A DNA stretch of 64,000 bases, from NCBI RefSeq assembly GCF_029369745.1, contig NZ_CP120210.1:4650001-4714000 (forward strand), in the 5' to 3' direction. Of the stretch, positions 25,500 through 35,735 are shown piece by piece. Position 1 is the stretch's first letter, and each line of letters opens with the position of its first letter. The notes under the pieces were generated by a model that saw only the letters and a program-made list of their open reading frames with translations, was not told the DNA's origin and searched no databases. This stretch comes from Amycolatopsis sp. QT-25 (GTDB lineage Bacteria; Actinomycetota; Actinomycetes; Mycobacteriales; Pseudonocardiaceae). A program made the position numbers and the translations under genes.

Positions 25500-27253
25500 T
25501 CGGCCGCCTGCACCGGCTCCACCCGCACCCGTCCGACCTGGCCAAGGTCATCGGCGTGCACGGCGCGATGGCGATCCTGCAAGGGCTCGTCCTCGCGTTG
25601 CTCGTTCCCGTCCTGCGCGCGCTGCTCCAGCCGGAGCCCGACATCGACGCAGCCCTGCCGTGGCTGCTGCCGGGTGCGGCAGGGGTGACCGTCTACTGGG
25701 TGCTCAAGGCGGTCTCCACCCCGATCGATTTCGCCGTCAGCATGCGGATCGCCGCCCAGGTACGCAACCGGCTGATGGCGCACGTGACCAAGTTGCCGCT
25801 GGGCTGGTTCACCTCCAGCGCCAAGGCCAAGCTCTCGCGCACCATCACCACCTCGGCCGGGGCGGTGGCGCACCTCGGCGTCACCTTCGGCCCACCCGCC
25901 ATCAGCGGCGCGCTGGTCCCGCTCACCGTCGTCGCGGTGATGTTCTTCGTGGACTGGCGGCTCGCTCTGCTGCTGCTCCTGGTTTTGCCTGCGGCCTTCC
26001 TGGCGCTGCGCCGCTCCGGTCGTATCGTCGCCGAAGTCGACCGCGACCTGGAGAAGGCCGCGGTCGAGATCGCGCGCCGGGCGATCGAGCTGGGCCAAGC
26101 GCAGCCGGTGCTGCGCGCCGCCGGGCTGGGCCGAGTGGGCAGCGGACGGATGCGCGCCGCCCTGGACGAGCACCGCGCCGGCTACCGCCGCGGACTGCGC
26201 CGCACCGTGTTCCCGAACCTGTCCTACACCGGCGTCATCATGCTCGGGTTCACCGCGGTCCTGATCATGGGGACGCATTTCCTGCTCCGCGGCCAGCTCC
26301 CGGTCGCCGACGCGGTGGCCCTGCTCGTGCTCGCCGTTCGGTTCCTGGAGCCGCTGGGCACGCTGACCGAGCTGATGGGCGTGTTGCACGCGATGGACAA
26401 CGCGACTACGCGCGTGCAGGACATCCTCGCCGAGGAGCCGCTGCCCGACTCGGCGAACCCGATATCGGAAAAGCGTGACGCGGGCATCGAATTCGCCGGG
26501 GTCACCTACTCCTACGGCCCCGAGGGCAGGCCCGCGCTGTCGGACGTGTCCTTCCGCTGCGCGCCGGGCACGACGACCGCGCTGGTCGGCCCTTCCGGCT
26601 CGGGCAAGACGACGGTCACCCGGCTCGTCGCCCGCTTCTTCGACCCGGACCAGGGCTCGGTTCGCGTCGGCGGCATCGATGTCCGCGACCTCGACCCGGC
26701 CGCGCTGCTGGACGACATCGCCATCGTCTTCCAGGACGTCTACCTGTTCGACACGACCATCGAAGACAACCTCCGCCTGGCCCGCCCCGGCGCCACGGAC
26801 GACGAACTGCACGCCGCGGCCCACGCCGCCCGCCTGGACGAGGTCGTCGATCGCCTGCCGCAGGGCTGGTCCACCCGGGTGGGCGAGGGCGGCGCGCGGC
26901 TCTCCGGCGGCGAGCGGCAGCGGGTCTCCATCGCCCGTGCCTTCCTCAAGCAGGCCAGGATCGTGCTGCTGGACGAGGCGGGCTCAGCCCTCGACCCGGA
27001 GAACGAAGCCATGGTCAGCGAAGCCATCGCCAACCTGACCACCGACCCCGGCCGCACGGTCATCGTCATCGCCCACCGTCCGGCCACCCTGGCCACGGCC
27101 GACGCGGTGGTCGCCCTCGACGCGGGCCGAGTGGTCGAGCAAGGCACCCCTGCCCAGCTCCGCGAGACCGGGGGAATGTTCGCCCGTGTGTACACCCAGT
27201 ACGAGAACGCCCGCGGCTGGCACATCGCCGGCACGACGACGGGCGCTGACTGA
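25496..27253 (+). CDS. ABC exporter half-transporter 2 (IrtB/YbtQ-like)
   Basis: The 585-residue protein has the same layout as its partner: six helices with LPLGWFTSSAKAKLSRTITT, then an ATPase with Walker A GPSGSGKTT, VFQDVYLFD, LSGGERQRVS, Walker B IVLLDEAGSALDPE and AHRP. In the D-loop region DEAGSAL replaces the DEATAAL of the partner, a common asymmetry in heterodimers. I chose the GTG at 25496, giving a 4-base overlap with the upstream gene and GGAGA before it, over the GTG at 25466. Together the two make one exporter. Confidence 0.92.
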   Translation: MIGRLHRLHPHPSDLAKVIGVHGAMAILQGLVLALLVPVLRALLQPEPDIDAALPWLLPGAAGVTVYWVLKAVSTPIDFAVSMRIAAQVRNRLMAHVTKLPLGWFTSSAKAKLSRTITTSAGAVAHLGVTFGPPAISGALVPLTVVAVMFFVDWRLALLLLLVLPAAFLALRRSGRIVAEVDRDLEKAAVEIARRAIELGQAQPVLRAAGLGRVGSGRMRAALDEHRAGYRRGLRRTVFPNLSYTGVIMLGFTAVLIMGTHFLLRGQLPVADAVALLVLAVRFLEPLGTLTELMGVLHAMDNATTRVQDILAEEPLPDSANPISEKRDAGIEFAGVTYSYGPEGRPALSDVSFRCAPGTTTALVGPSGSGKTTVTRLVARFFDPDQGSVRVGGIDVRDLDPAALLDDIAIVFQDVYLFDTTIEDNLRLARPGATDDELHAAAHAARLDEVVDRLPQGWSTRVGEGGARLSGGERQRVSIARAFLKQARIVLLDEAGSALDPENEAMVSEAIANLTTDPGRTVIVIAHRPATLATADAVVALDAGRVVEQGTPAQLRETGGMFARVYTQYENARGWHIAGTTTGAD

Positions 27254-27720
27254 CCCCCGGTCCCGTACCGCCTCTCAGGGAACGCGGCAGCAACGAAGAC
27301 CCCGAGCCGGATCATGCGCGAGTCCCGCCCGAGAGCGTCGGCATCCCCGCCGTGGCGTCCTTGTCCTCACAGTGTTTCCGGCACCGCTGACAGAGGTGTA
27401 GGGGCCCGGGCGGGCGACCTTCTTGGTTCGCACGGCGTTCGCGGACTCGACGCTGATGACGAGAGTCGCTCACTCCAGGCATATCGGCATTTGGCCACCA
27501 TCGTCGGAGGGGGCGCAAGTCAGACCTCGACGGCGGACGTCTTCTGGAGCGTCGCCACCTGCGAGCATCGGGTGGCGACCACACGGTCATCGAGGGTGGA
27601 TCGAGCCAAGGTGATGCGCTGGGGCGGGAACAAGTCGATGGACCGACTTCGAGAATTTCGCGCTCGCATGTCTCGTTAAGATCGCCGAGGGGTGACACGT
27701 GATCGGGAAGGGACTGGGCG
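27254..27720. other. 467-base stretch without supported genes
   Basis: I see no coding frame with a ribosome site or protein-like composition, and no clear terminator after the ABC operon. Confidence 0.35.
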
Positions 27721-28377
27721 ATGTCGGAAACCATCTCGGCCATGCGCTTTCGGCCATCGCCGCCGCTGGCCTGGCCGTGGTCGCCGCGTCGCGCGGTGCA
27801 CGGTGCCGGCGGAACCGGGGTGCTTCCAGGAGACGATGCCGCGCAGCGGCGGGCTATGCGATGGGCGGCGCGCAGACGACTGACGCTCATCGGTCTGCTG
27901 GTGGTGTCCCTGCTCGGCGTGGCTGTGTTGACCCTCGCTGTCGACTGGGATTCGCTCACGTGGTTTGGGGGCGTGTACTCCCAGGTCTTCGAGGTCGCCG
28001 CCGTCTTGTGGTGGTTGGTCATCGCCTTGACCGTGCGGGAGCGGATTCGTCGCCGGAGGGAACCGTGCTCACCGATCGAGTACACGCACGGCCTGCCCGT
28101 GCCAGCCGAACTCTACGAAGATCTCTGGAGTTACAGCTACGAGGTCCACCGGCTGGCCGAAGAGATGGCCCGACCCGCAGAATTGATGCGCTATCGGCGT
28201 GAGTGGCGTCGATATGTGCGCGCGCAGTACGACCTCTACGGACAGGCGTACTTCGCCGCCGGTCGCAAAGCTCGTGCCTGCTGGTCGGGTGGTGACGCCG
28301 AAGGCTGGCGCGCCCACGTGGCCACCATGATCGAGTTGGCGGGAAACCTGTCCGGGCTCCTCCTGGCAGACGACTGA
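27721..28377 (+). CDS. hypothetical two-helix membrane protein
   Basis: The protein has 218 residues and no recognised family. Two membrane segments are visible (LTLIGLLVVSLLGVAVLTLA and VFEVAAVLWWLVIALTV), followed by a basic stretch RERIRRRRE and an acidic, helical cytosolic tail (YEDLWSYSYEVHRLAEEMAR). The ATG has AAGGGA 9 bases upstream, which supports the start. It stands alone. Confidence 0.6.
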   Translation: MSETISAMRFRPSPPLAWPWSPRRAVHGAGGTGVLPGDDAAQRRAMRWAARRRLTLIGLLVVSLLGVAVLTLAVDWDSLTWFGGVYSQVFEVAAVLWWLVIALTVRERIRRRREPCSPIEYTHGLPVPAELYEDLWSYSYEVHRLAEEMARPAELMRYRREWRRYVRAQYDLYGQAYFAAGRKARACWSGGDAEGWRAHVATMIELAGNLSGLLLADD

Positions 28378-28540
28378 GACCGCACCGGACGGTGGTTCGG
28401 GTCGCTCCTGTCGTTCAGGCGTGAGATCCGCCGGAATCGCTGGCAGGTTCCCGAAACGTGTCGCCGCCAGCACCTCACGCTGCTGGACCCGGCCGGGGCC
28501 TCCGGCGGTGCTCATCAGCGGAATGCACGCTGAGACATGG

Positions 28541-29419
28541 TCAGGTCGTGGTGTTTCCCGGTGGCCGCCAGCCGGCCCACTGGGTCGCGTCCACAGCCTG
28601 GATGAACAACTCCGTGCACTCTGGTAAGGCCAGCGGAGCACCGGGTTTCATATCACCGAGGAAATGCACGATTCCGACATCGTCGAGGGCTCGCTCGGCG
28701 TAGTGATTCCAGCCCGAGGGCAGCGCCGTCCAGCGATGCTGGAGTACGACATTGAAGCCGTACTGATCGTGCTGGTTCCACCGGTTCTGGATGAGCAGCC
28801 GGTGGCGATTCTCCTGACATTGCCGCATGACCTGCTCACCGATGTTCTCGGCCCGCCAGCGCGCCAGGTCGATCACCATCACGCCGGCATTGAAATATGG
28901 CGCGTCGGGATCGAGTCCGATCTCCTGCCAGTGACTGATGGCATCGCTTATCACCGACACCAGATCACCCACGGCGGCGATCGGGTTCCCGTTGAGCGGC
29001 CAGCTCCACAGCGGCCTGAGGTCCTTCAGGATCACCGTGTCGGAGTCGATGTAGACGGCCCGCTCGACCGTTTCGGGATAGATCCTCGCGAGGAGACAGC
29101 GAAAATAGTGCGGGTCAAGAATCAGCGGTTCCGGCTCGACCCCCCAGCGCCGGTAATTGTCCGGATGCATCGACACCCACCGTACGGTGATTCCGTCGAT
29201 GACGGCTTCGAGGCGAGCTTGGTCTGCGGCTGATACCCCCGCATGCATGATGGTGAGCTCGAGTTCGGTGTCCGGGTCTCGGCACGCGGCAAGCGACCAA
29301 GCCATGGCCGCCGCATATGGCAGGTATGCCTCGTCCGTCGCGGTCGCGATGTGGACGACGGATTCTGCGAGGTGATCGCCGCCGTCTCGTCGAGCTTCCT
29401 GTCGAGCTTGCGTCACCAT
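28541..29419 (-). CDS. glycosyltransferase family 8 protein
   Basis: The 292-residue GT-A enzyme has the metal-binding D-x-D motif in AVYIDSDTVILKDL (Asp125-Ser-Asp127), FNAGVMVIDLARWR, the DQYGFNVVL stretch and the C-terminal GIVHFLGDMKPG with the second metal His, all typical of GT8 (LgtC, galactinol synthase). It transfers a hexose from a UDP-sugar with retention; the acceptor is unknown. The ATG at 29419 has AGGAAGG upstream and was preferred over the upstream start at 29569. There is no adjacent polysaccharide cluster. Confidence 0.9.
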   Translation of the reverse strand: MVTQARQEARRDGGDHLAESVVHIATATDEAYLPYAAAMAWSLAACRDPDTELELTIMHAGVSAADQARLEAVIDGITVRWVSMHPDNYRRWGVEPEPLILDPHYFRCLLARIYPETVERAVYIDSDTVILKDLRPLWSWPLNGNPIAAVGDLVSVISDAISHWQEIGLDPDAPYFNAGVMVIDLARWRAENIGEQVMRQCQENRHRLLIQNRWNQHDQYGFNVVLQHRWTALPSGWNHYAERALDDVGIVHFLGDMKPGAPLALPECTELFIQAVDATQWAGWRPPGNTTT

Positions 29420-29774
29420 CGGCCTTCCTGATCTGCTGAGGTCGGACCAGGACGATCTTCCACACTTTTCGGCAACGGAGCAACAGACGATCCCGGAGAC
29501 CGCGGGCATCCAGGCTCCGCTGGGGGCCGCCGCGGCCGACCGGTCGGCGATGGAGCTCGCGATCTGCAACGCCAGTACGCGCCGGCATTCCCGCGATCGG
29601 GATACTCAGTCCCGGCAACTTCGAGCAATCACTCTCCAAGCGGTTGCCTGAACCCTCGTAAGCCTCTGTCCACCATTCGGAGTGAACCTCCATTCCCCAC
29701 AGGAAGCGACTCTCCGCGCCCAGCGCCAGCAGATGAAGACGTCGACCCTAGCCTCGCCTGGTGGAGCAGCTAAT

Positions 29775-31322
29775 TCAGGTCTGTTTCCGCGCCACGAGCC
29801 GGTCCCACAATTCGAAGTTGTGCAGTTTCGCCCGGTCGACCTTGCCGATCCTGTACAAGTCCAGCCCCTGTACGTAGTGAGTGGCCGCGGTCACGGGATG
29901 CCACGGCGGGAGCCCGTGCCTATTCGGGTCGCCGGCCGAAGCGAACCGTGACCAGTAGTCGATCATCCGGTCCCCCAGTCGTCGTTGAGCCGCCGTCAAC
30001 GGGCGATCGTCATACGGAAACTCGAACAGGTACTTCAGCTCGGACGCGTGCCCGGCCAACGGCTGGACACCGGCGGGAAACTCGAGAATCGGCGGTGCCG
30101 TGCGGTCCAGGAATTCATAGGCGTAGACCGGCACCGTTGCCGAGAACCGTCGTTCACTCGCCTGCTGGGCCCAGGCCCAGTCCAGATCACTCATGACCGC
30201 ACCGATGGCCTGTGCCGCCGTGCCGTGCGCGGCGACGGGGTACTCGGTGGCCACCACCGCAGCCTTGTCACCGAAATGGGTGTCCAACGCCTTCCGGTAA
30301 CCCGCCTCGGTGAGTCCGGGGAACATCGACGGCGAGAACAGGGTTCCTTCGTCCCTGGTGACGCCGGTCAAAAACGGCACGCGCTGAAAACGTCCTGCGG
30401 GCACGGCGACTGCGGGATCCTCCGGAAGCACGGCGTTGCCATAGGCCGGCAGGGGCAGGACCGGCGCGGCCAGCAGATCCGCCACCGGCACCTGCCTCAG
30501 GCAGTCCAATGTCGTGCAGCCGAACCGGGTCGCCAGGTTCTGGCCGTGTCCCTGCTGCCACTCCGGCGGCACGAAGTACGGCACGTCGAGCAACGGCCGG
30601 ACACCCTTGCCGGCGAAGGCATCCGATACGCACGGTGTGCTCTGTCCGATGGCTCGCTGAAACAGCCCAGCCGACCCTGGGGACGCGAGCAGGCCACAGA
30701 CCGAATGGGCGCCGCCCGACTCACCCGCGACCGTCACGTTCCCCGGGTCGCCACCGAAAGCGGCGATGTTGCGCTTGACCCACCGCAACGCGGCCTGCTG
30801 ATCTTCGAGGCCGAACGCGCCACCGTCGGCGAGACCGGGGAAGCCCAGGAACCCGAGGTTCCCCAGCCGGTAGTTCACCGTCACGACGACCAGATCGCCA
30901 CGTTCCGCGAGCCGCGACGGATCGTAATCGCCACCGGCACCGGACACCAGTCCACCGCCGTGCACCCACACCAGCACCGGCGCCCTCCACACGCGCTTCT
31001 TCGCCACCACATTCAGGTACAGGCAGTCCTCGGTGTCACTGGCCGGCCTGTTGGGCAACGCGGCTTGCGGACAGCGATCAGCCGGTCGGGTCGCGTCACG
31101 CACACCATCCCACCGCCCCGGCGCGACCGGCGCGTGCCAGCGCAACTCACCGACCGGCGGGGCCGCGTAGGGCACACCTCGATGAATCCGGAGACCGCCG
31201 GTCACCTCACCCCGCACCAACCCGGACTCGATTCGCACCACACCGCCCGGCGCGGCCACCGCAGGTGCTGTTCCCACCACGAGTCCCACGACAACGAACA
31301 GGGCCCCCAGATATCGCCTCAT
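29775..31322 (-). CDS. secreted type-B carboxylesterase
   Basis: The 515-residue protein starts with a Sec signal peptide (MRRYLGALFVVVGLVVGTAP, cut near AVAAP). The alpha/beta-hydrolase features of carboxylesterase type B are present: oxyanion hole HGGG (121-124), the nucleophile elbow GESGGAHS with Ser202, and AGHASELKYLFEFPYDDRPL near the C-terminus with the catalytic His. EDCLYLNVV is the family signature. It hydrolyses carboxylic esters outside the cell. The ATG at 31322 gives the clean signal peptide; ATGs upstream add an implausible leader. Confidence 0.9.
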   Translation of the reverse strand: MRRYLGALFVVVGLVVGTAPAVAAPGGVVRIESGLVRGEVTGGLRIHRGVPYAAPPVGELRWHAPVAPGRWDGVRDATRPADRCPQAALPNRPASDTEDCLYLNVVAKKRVWRAPVLVWVHGGGLVSGAGGDYDPSRLAERGDLVVVTVNYRLGNLGFLGFPGLADGGAFGLEDQQAALRWVKRNIAAFGGDPGNVTVAGESGGAHSVCGLLASPGSAGLFQRAIGQSTPCVSDAFAGKGVRPLLDVPYFVPPEWQQGHGQNLATRFGCTTLDCLRQVPVADLLAAPVLPLPAYGNAVLPEDPAVAVPAGRFQRVPFLTGVTRDEGTLFSPSMFPGLTEAGYRKALDTHFGDKAAVVATEYPVAAHGTAAQAIGAVMSDLDWAWAQQASERRFSATVPVYAYEFLDRTAPPILEFPAGVQPLAGHASELKYLFEFPYDDRPLTAAQRRLGDRMIDYWSRFASAGDPNRHGLPPWHPVTAATHYVQGLDLYRIGKVDRAKLHNFELWDRLVARKQT

Positions 31323-32396
31323 GCAGTCCACGGTGGCCATCCGGACGCGACTTGGCATCAACCGATCAGTTGATTTCGGACCCTTTTTCTCGCCGTGGCG
31401 GCACTCCGGCGTACGGCGAAGCGTTCGCGGACGGGAAAGAAAAGACGTGGGGCCGGTCGAACACGAACCGGCCGACCGCGGCGAATTTCCAGTCAGGGTG
31501 ATGGTCATGGGCCACGACGCCTACCACGGCAGTCATGGCGGCCCCAGGGCCGGGCCGGCAGTAATATCCATCCGGTGCTCCCAGGACGTCACCCACGCTG
31601 GTTCGGCGCCGACGCGCCCGGCGACGTCCAGCAGCGCTGCACCATGCGCCGGATTGAGCAAGGCTCGTCGCACCGCGCTTCTCCACCACCGCGACAGCAC
31701 CACAGATACTCGACATGGCATGAACGTCCACCCAGATTTCCTCCTGGATGTGACGACAATTACCATGCGCCGTCCCCCTGAAGATGGCAAATGAGATACT
31801 ACGCAAACCGGCCGAATAGAAACACAGGACGACCTGTGCGGTGTCGCAATTCTCGGCACACCCGGGGACCAATAGCCGGATTTTCACCGATGCACGGATC
31901 GCCGCCGACTTTTCGATCTGCCGAACCGGATTCGACGGCCGGACCGACCGAGATGTCGCTGCGGTTCCCGAGTAACGGCACGTTTCTCGGGCTGCTTTCG
32001 CCGATGTTCGACATCGGCACGGAGCTGTAGTACCGCTCGGCGCGTGAACGCGGTGCACGCTGGCCAGGCTGGTACATGTGGCGCACCACCTTGCTGTTCT
32101 TCGAAGAAGTCGTCCACTGCACACTGATCCTCGAACTCGACGTGCTGATGTATTACGCCGCCGTATCCGTCGCGATGATCGGATTTCTCGCCCTCTCGCG
32201 GTACTACCGCGGTTCGCCGCTCACGATCGATGGCAGCGGACCGAGCACGACCAGTCGGTCTGCCGCTGTCACCCATCAGGCATCGATGTCAGGAGCCGGG
32301 CCAGGAAGAGTCGCATCCGGATTTCTTCCACGTCTGCCGTGACCATTTCCGTTGCTGCACGCACGTGCTGATCATCGAGGACGGCGCCGTAGAGCC
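31323..32396. other. 1.07-kb gene-poor stretch with a possible gene tail
   Basis: No complete gene was found. On the minus strand 32269-32396 reads LRLYGAVLDDQHVRAATEMV then TADVEEIRMRLFLARLLTSM, protein-like and possibly the end of a lost regulator. The rest shows no signal I can support. Confidence 0.35.
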
Positions 32397-34280
32397 TCAG
32401 GGCAGGTGGTATCGCTTGCGCGATGCCTTGTCGTGGCTTCGCGTGAGCAGCACTGCGCCGATGAGGGCGGTGGCGCCGGTGATGGCCAGCGCTACCATGC
32501 CCGCCACCTGCCATCCGTCGGGCAGGTACAGCGCGGCGAACCACGTCGGCTCGCGGATTCCCACGCGTGACAGCACAAACGCGACCACGGCCTGGACGAC
32601 CAACAGCACCGCCCCAAGCAGGTACAGCGCCCACGCGGCGAACGCCTTCCCTGCGGACATCGACACTTCGGATACCGTGTCGGCAGGGGACACAGGGGAC
32701 ATAGGGGATCTGGATCGTGTACCGCTACGCATCGTCAGCAGTAGTTCGGTGCCGGTGTCCCGCAACCGCCGTTCGGCGAGTTCGCCGAACCACCAGGCCG
32801 CCCCCGCACCCAGCGCCACGCCCATCGGAACGCCCACCCAGCTCAAGAAGACACTTCCGGTGAGCCAGCCGAGCAGCGGGAGCAGGGCGGCCAGGGCGGC
32901 CACGAGCACGGTGAGGGGCAGCATCACCCAGGTGATCAAGCCGCCGGTGCCGTCTCCGCCGACGGTTCCGCGCGCCCGTTTCTTCGGATCGGGCCGCGGC
33001 ACGAGTGCGAACACCGATACCAGTACCGCCAGCCCTGCCCCTGCCCCGAGCGCGGCGGGCAACAGCGAAAGCGCCCACGGCCACGCCCAGCCCAAGCCGC
33101 TGAGTGGGACACCGAGCGCGGTGGCCACGATCGCCACGGGCGCGATGAGCAGCAACCAGGCCAGCTGCCGACCGCGCACATCGGCGCGTTCGGCGCCCCC
33201 CACCATCAGCGTGAACCACAACGCGGTGCCATCGTTGCCGTAGAGCTGCGCGGAACCGGCGGTGGCGAGCAAGGCGACGATCACCCCCGTCGCGGCCAGG
33301 TAGCCGCGTTCACCGGCGAGCAGCGGCACCAGGGTCACCGCCAGCGCGAAGAACACCGCGAAAGCCAGGTAGAGCGTGCGATCGAGGTCTCGGATCCAAG
33401 TACGCAGCTCCTTGGCCGCGACCGCACCGAGGCGGGTCGCGGGCAGCAGGCGCGCCAGGTCCCAGCGGCCCCCGACGTCGTGCCCGCCGGCCGTGCTCAG
33501 CTCGGTGGTACGCCGAGCGATCAGCCGGGACCAGCGCGCACCGAGCACCGCGATCAGCGCCACCAGACCGGCGAGCGGCAGGATCGCGAGCACCGGCTCA
33601 TCCCTGCCCGCCGCGTCGACCGCGACGAGTCCCCAGCTCGACGGCAGCACGCGGAGCACCTTGGACAGCGACGGTGCGAACCCACCGAGCCCGGAGAACG
33701 CGGGAAGCAACAACCAGAACTGGGCGACGAAGGCACCGACCACGGCCCATGGCAAAGCGGCCACCACGGCTCGTGCCGTGGAGGTGAGCTGCGCGCTCGT
33801 CAGTTCGGTGAGCACTTTGGACGCCAGCACCACGGCGATCACCTGCAACGGCATGGCGAACACCGCGACGACAACGGAGAACGTTGTGCTCGCGTGCACA
33901 ACGACCACGCTATGCGCGGCGAGGGTGACCAGCGGCCCCATACCAACCAGCGAAGCGGAGAACAGACCGAAAGCGAGGCGCCTCGACCCGATCGGCAAAG
34001 CGGCGAAGTACTCCGGGCGCAGCTCGCCTTCGCCACCGCCGAGGAACACCGGCCCGAACAGCCAGCCCAGTGCCCAGCCCGCCAGTGCCAGGCAGAGCAG
34101 ATCCAGGCGGACCTCCGGCGGCGCGCTCAGCGCCAGCCATACCGTGCCCACCGCGGCGGCCAGTCCCGCCACCGCGCCGAGCGCGGTGGTCACCGCACGC
34201 ATCCCGGTCAGTGAGCCGGTCAGCAGTGCCACTTTCATCCGCAGCAGGACGGGCACGGTCGAGGTCAGGTCGACAGCCAT
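32397..34280 (-). CDS. ABC-2 type exporter membrane subunit
   Basis: This membrane protein of about 627 residues has at least 14 hydrophobic segments (for example VFFALAVTLVPLLAGERGYL and LPLTVLVAALAALLPLLGWL). There is no ATPase domain. The partner ATPase gene overlaps its start by 16 bases. The start MAVDLTSTVPVLLRMKVALL at 34280 places the first helix at the usual distance. Substrates of this fold range from drugs to polymers, and none can be assigned. Confidence 0.85.
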   Translation of the reverse strand: MAVDLTSTVPVLLRMKVALLTGSLTGMRAVTTALGAVAGLAAAVGTVWLALSAPPEVRLDLLCLALAGWALGWLFGPVFLGGGEGELRPEYFAALPIGSRRLAFGLFSASLVGMGPLVTLAAHSVVVVHASTTFSVVVAVFAMPLQVIAVVLASKVLTELTSAQLTSTARAVVAALPWAVVGAFVAQFWLLLPAFSGLGGFAPSLSKVLRVLPSSWGLVAVDAAGRDEPVLAILPLAGLVALIAVLGARWSRLIARRTTELSTAGGHDVGGRWDLARLLPATRLGAVAAKELRTWIRDLDRTLYLAFAVFFALAVTLVPLLAGERGYLAATGVIVALLATAGSAQLYGNDGTALWFTLMVGGAERADVRGRQLAWLLLIAPVAIVATALGVPLSGLGWAWPWALSLLPAALGAGAGLAVLVSVFALVPRPDPKKRARGTVGGDGTGGLITWVMLPLTVLVAALAALLPLLGWLTGSVFLSWVGVPMGVALGAGAAWWFGELAERRLRDTGTELLLTMRSGTRSRSPMSPVSPADTVSEVSMSAGKAFAAWALYLLGAVLLVVQAVVAFVLSRVGIREPTWFAALYLPDGWQVAGMVALAITGATALIGAVLLTRSHDKASRKRYHLP

Positions 34281-35017
34281 GCCAGCCCGTCCTGCCCGCC
34301 GGTGCTCGCACCGGCCAGTTCGATGAACCTGGCCTCCAGGCTCCGACCCTCGCGCACCTCGGCCAGCGTGCCCGCGGCCGCGACGCGCCCCCTGGCGATG
34401 ATGCCCACGTGCGAACAGAGCTGCTCCACCAGCACCATCACGTGGCTGGAAAGGATCACCGAGCCCCCACCGGCGACGAACCGCTCCAGGATCGTGCGGA
34501 TCGTCGCGGCGGACACCGGGTCGACGGCCTCGAACGGCTCGTCGAGCACCAGGAGCTTCGGCGCGTGCAGCAACGCGGCGGCCAAGCTGATCTTCTTCCG
34601 CATGCCGGTGGAGTATTCGAGAACCGACGTCCTGCTCGAATCGAGTTCGAGCACCGCGAGCAGCTCGTCCGCCCGCCGCCCCACCATCTCCTCGCCGAGC
34701 CCGCGCAACAGTCCCAGATAGGTCAGGAACTCCCGGCCGGTGAGGCGCTCCGGCAGTGCCAGCCCGTCGGGCAGCACACCGACGAGTTTCTTGGCATCCA
34801 GCGGATCGCGCCATACGTCGTGGCCGAACACGCGAGCGGTGCCCTCATCGGGCCGCAGCAGGCCGACCGCCATCAGCAGCGAGGTCGTCTTGCCCGCCCC
34901 ATTCGGCCCGACCAGGCCGTAGAACGAGCCGGCAGGCACCGTCAAATCCACCCCGTCCACCGCCCGGTGCACACCGAAGACCTTGACCAAGCCAGACAGC
35001 TCCAACGCCGCGGTCAT
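34265..35017 (-). CDS. ABC transporter ATP-binding subunit
   Basis: The 250-residue ATPase has Walker A VGPNGAGKTTS, signature YSTGMRKKISLA (Y-S-T-G-M replaces L-S-G-G-Q, usual in ABC-2 ATPases), Walker B LLVLDEPFEAVDP and switch His LSSHVM. It drives the membrane protein encoded next, and the 16-base overlap indicates coupling. The upstream truncated TetR frame overlaps by 4 bases, so they were once one operon. Confidence 0.92.
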   Translation of the reverse strand: MTAALELSGLVKVFGVHRAVDGVDLTVPAGSFYGLVGPNGAGKTTSLLMAVGLLRPDEGTARVFGHDVWRDPLDAKKLVGVLPDGLALPERLTGREFLTYLGLLRGLGEEMVGRRADELLAVLELDSSRTSVLEYSTGMRKKISLAAALLHAPKLLVLDEPFEAVDPVSAATIRTILERFVAGGGSVILSSHVMVLVEQLCSHVGIIARGRVAAAGTLAEVREGRSLEARFIELAGASTGGQDGLAWLST

Positions 35018-35451
35018 CGCGCCGTCGCCCGCTCGAACAGGGCCACCAGATCGCGGGCATAGGCCGCCAAGTCCAGGTCGGGCACGGCGGTGAGCTGCGG
35101 GCCGATCGCGTCGATCGCCGCGCGGATGGTCATCGCCGTCGTTCGCGTGTCGAACTCACCGAAGTGGCCGTCCGCCTGACCCCGGTTCAGAATGTTCCGC
35201 AGCGGCGCCAAACTCGTCTCGTAGACCGAAGCGTCGCCGCGGAGCTTGGACTCACCGTTCTCGTCGGTGAACCCGACCGCGATCGCGACCAGCACCTTCA
35301 CGTCGTCACGGTGCTCTGCGACGTAACCGACGTTGGCCTCGATGTAGGCCCGCAGTTCCTCCGGTGGCGTCGGCCGCTCGGGCATCCGGGCGGCCATGTA
35401 CTCGGCACCGCGCTGCAGCACGGTGATCACCACCTCCCCGATCAGGACCAC
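35014..35451 (-). pseudogene. TetR-type regulator lacking its DNA-binding domain
   Basis: The frame encodes only the ligand and dimerisation half: LIGEVVITVLQRGAEYMAAR, YIEANVGYVAEHRDDVKVLV, AAIDAIGPQLTAVPDLDLAA. Where the helix-turn-helix should be, the upstream reading is SPTGEATSPVV with no HTH. Full TetR proteins are about 190-220 residues and this frame gives 145. It is probably 5'-truncated, unless it works as an HTH-less partner. It overlaps the ATPase gene by 4 bases. Confidence 0.7.
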
Positions 35452-35587
35452 CGGAGACGTCGCTTCGCCGGTGGGTGAGCCTGATCATCGAGCGCACCAC
35501 CACCTACCAGTGACTTGCGGCCATATTCGCGGACGGAGCTGGCGACAAAGCCTTCGCACTTCACGTGACCTGCGCTCGGATGACGGC

Positions 35588-35692
35588 GATCAGGACCGGC
35601 TGGTCACCCGTGCGGTCGACGTGGGTGTCGTGCGCTCTGATTTGACCGGCGCGGACGTCTTCGCCCTGATGAACACCGGACCATGGATGTGA
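35588..35692 (+). pseudogene. second TetR C-terminal fragment, opposite strand
   Basis: The plus-strand reading DQDRLVTRAVDVGVVRSDLT then GADVFALMNTGPWM matches the last helices of TetR proteins (the R-x-D-L-T...D-x-F-A-L-M pattern). Nothing upstream encodes the rest. Together with the minus-strand TetR stump it suggests past rearrangement between two regulators. Confidence 0.5.
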
Positions 35693-35735
35693 GGACACTC
35701 ATCCGCCGGGCAGGCAGGCCGCCTGGCCGGCTACG

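Noticed and set aside
23790-26824. Long leftward frames opposite the ABC exporter genes
   Set aside because: Shadow frames of two clear ABC proteins, His/Gly/Arg-rich.
28541-31322. Polysaccharide cluster around the GT8 gene
   Set aside because: Neighbours are an esterase and unknown genes; no other glycosyltransferase, flippase or polymerase nearby.
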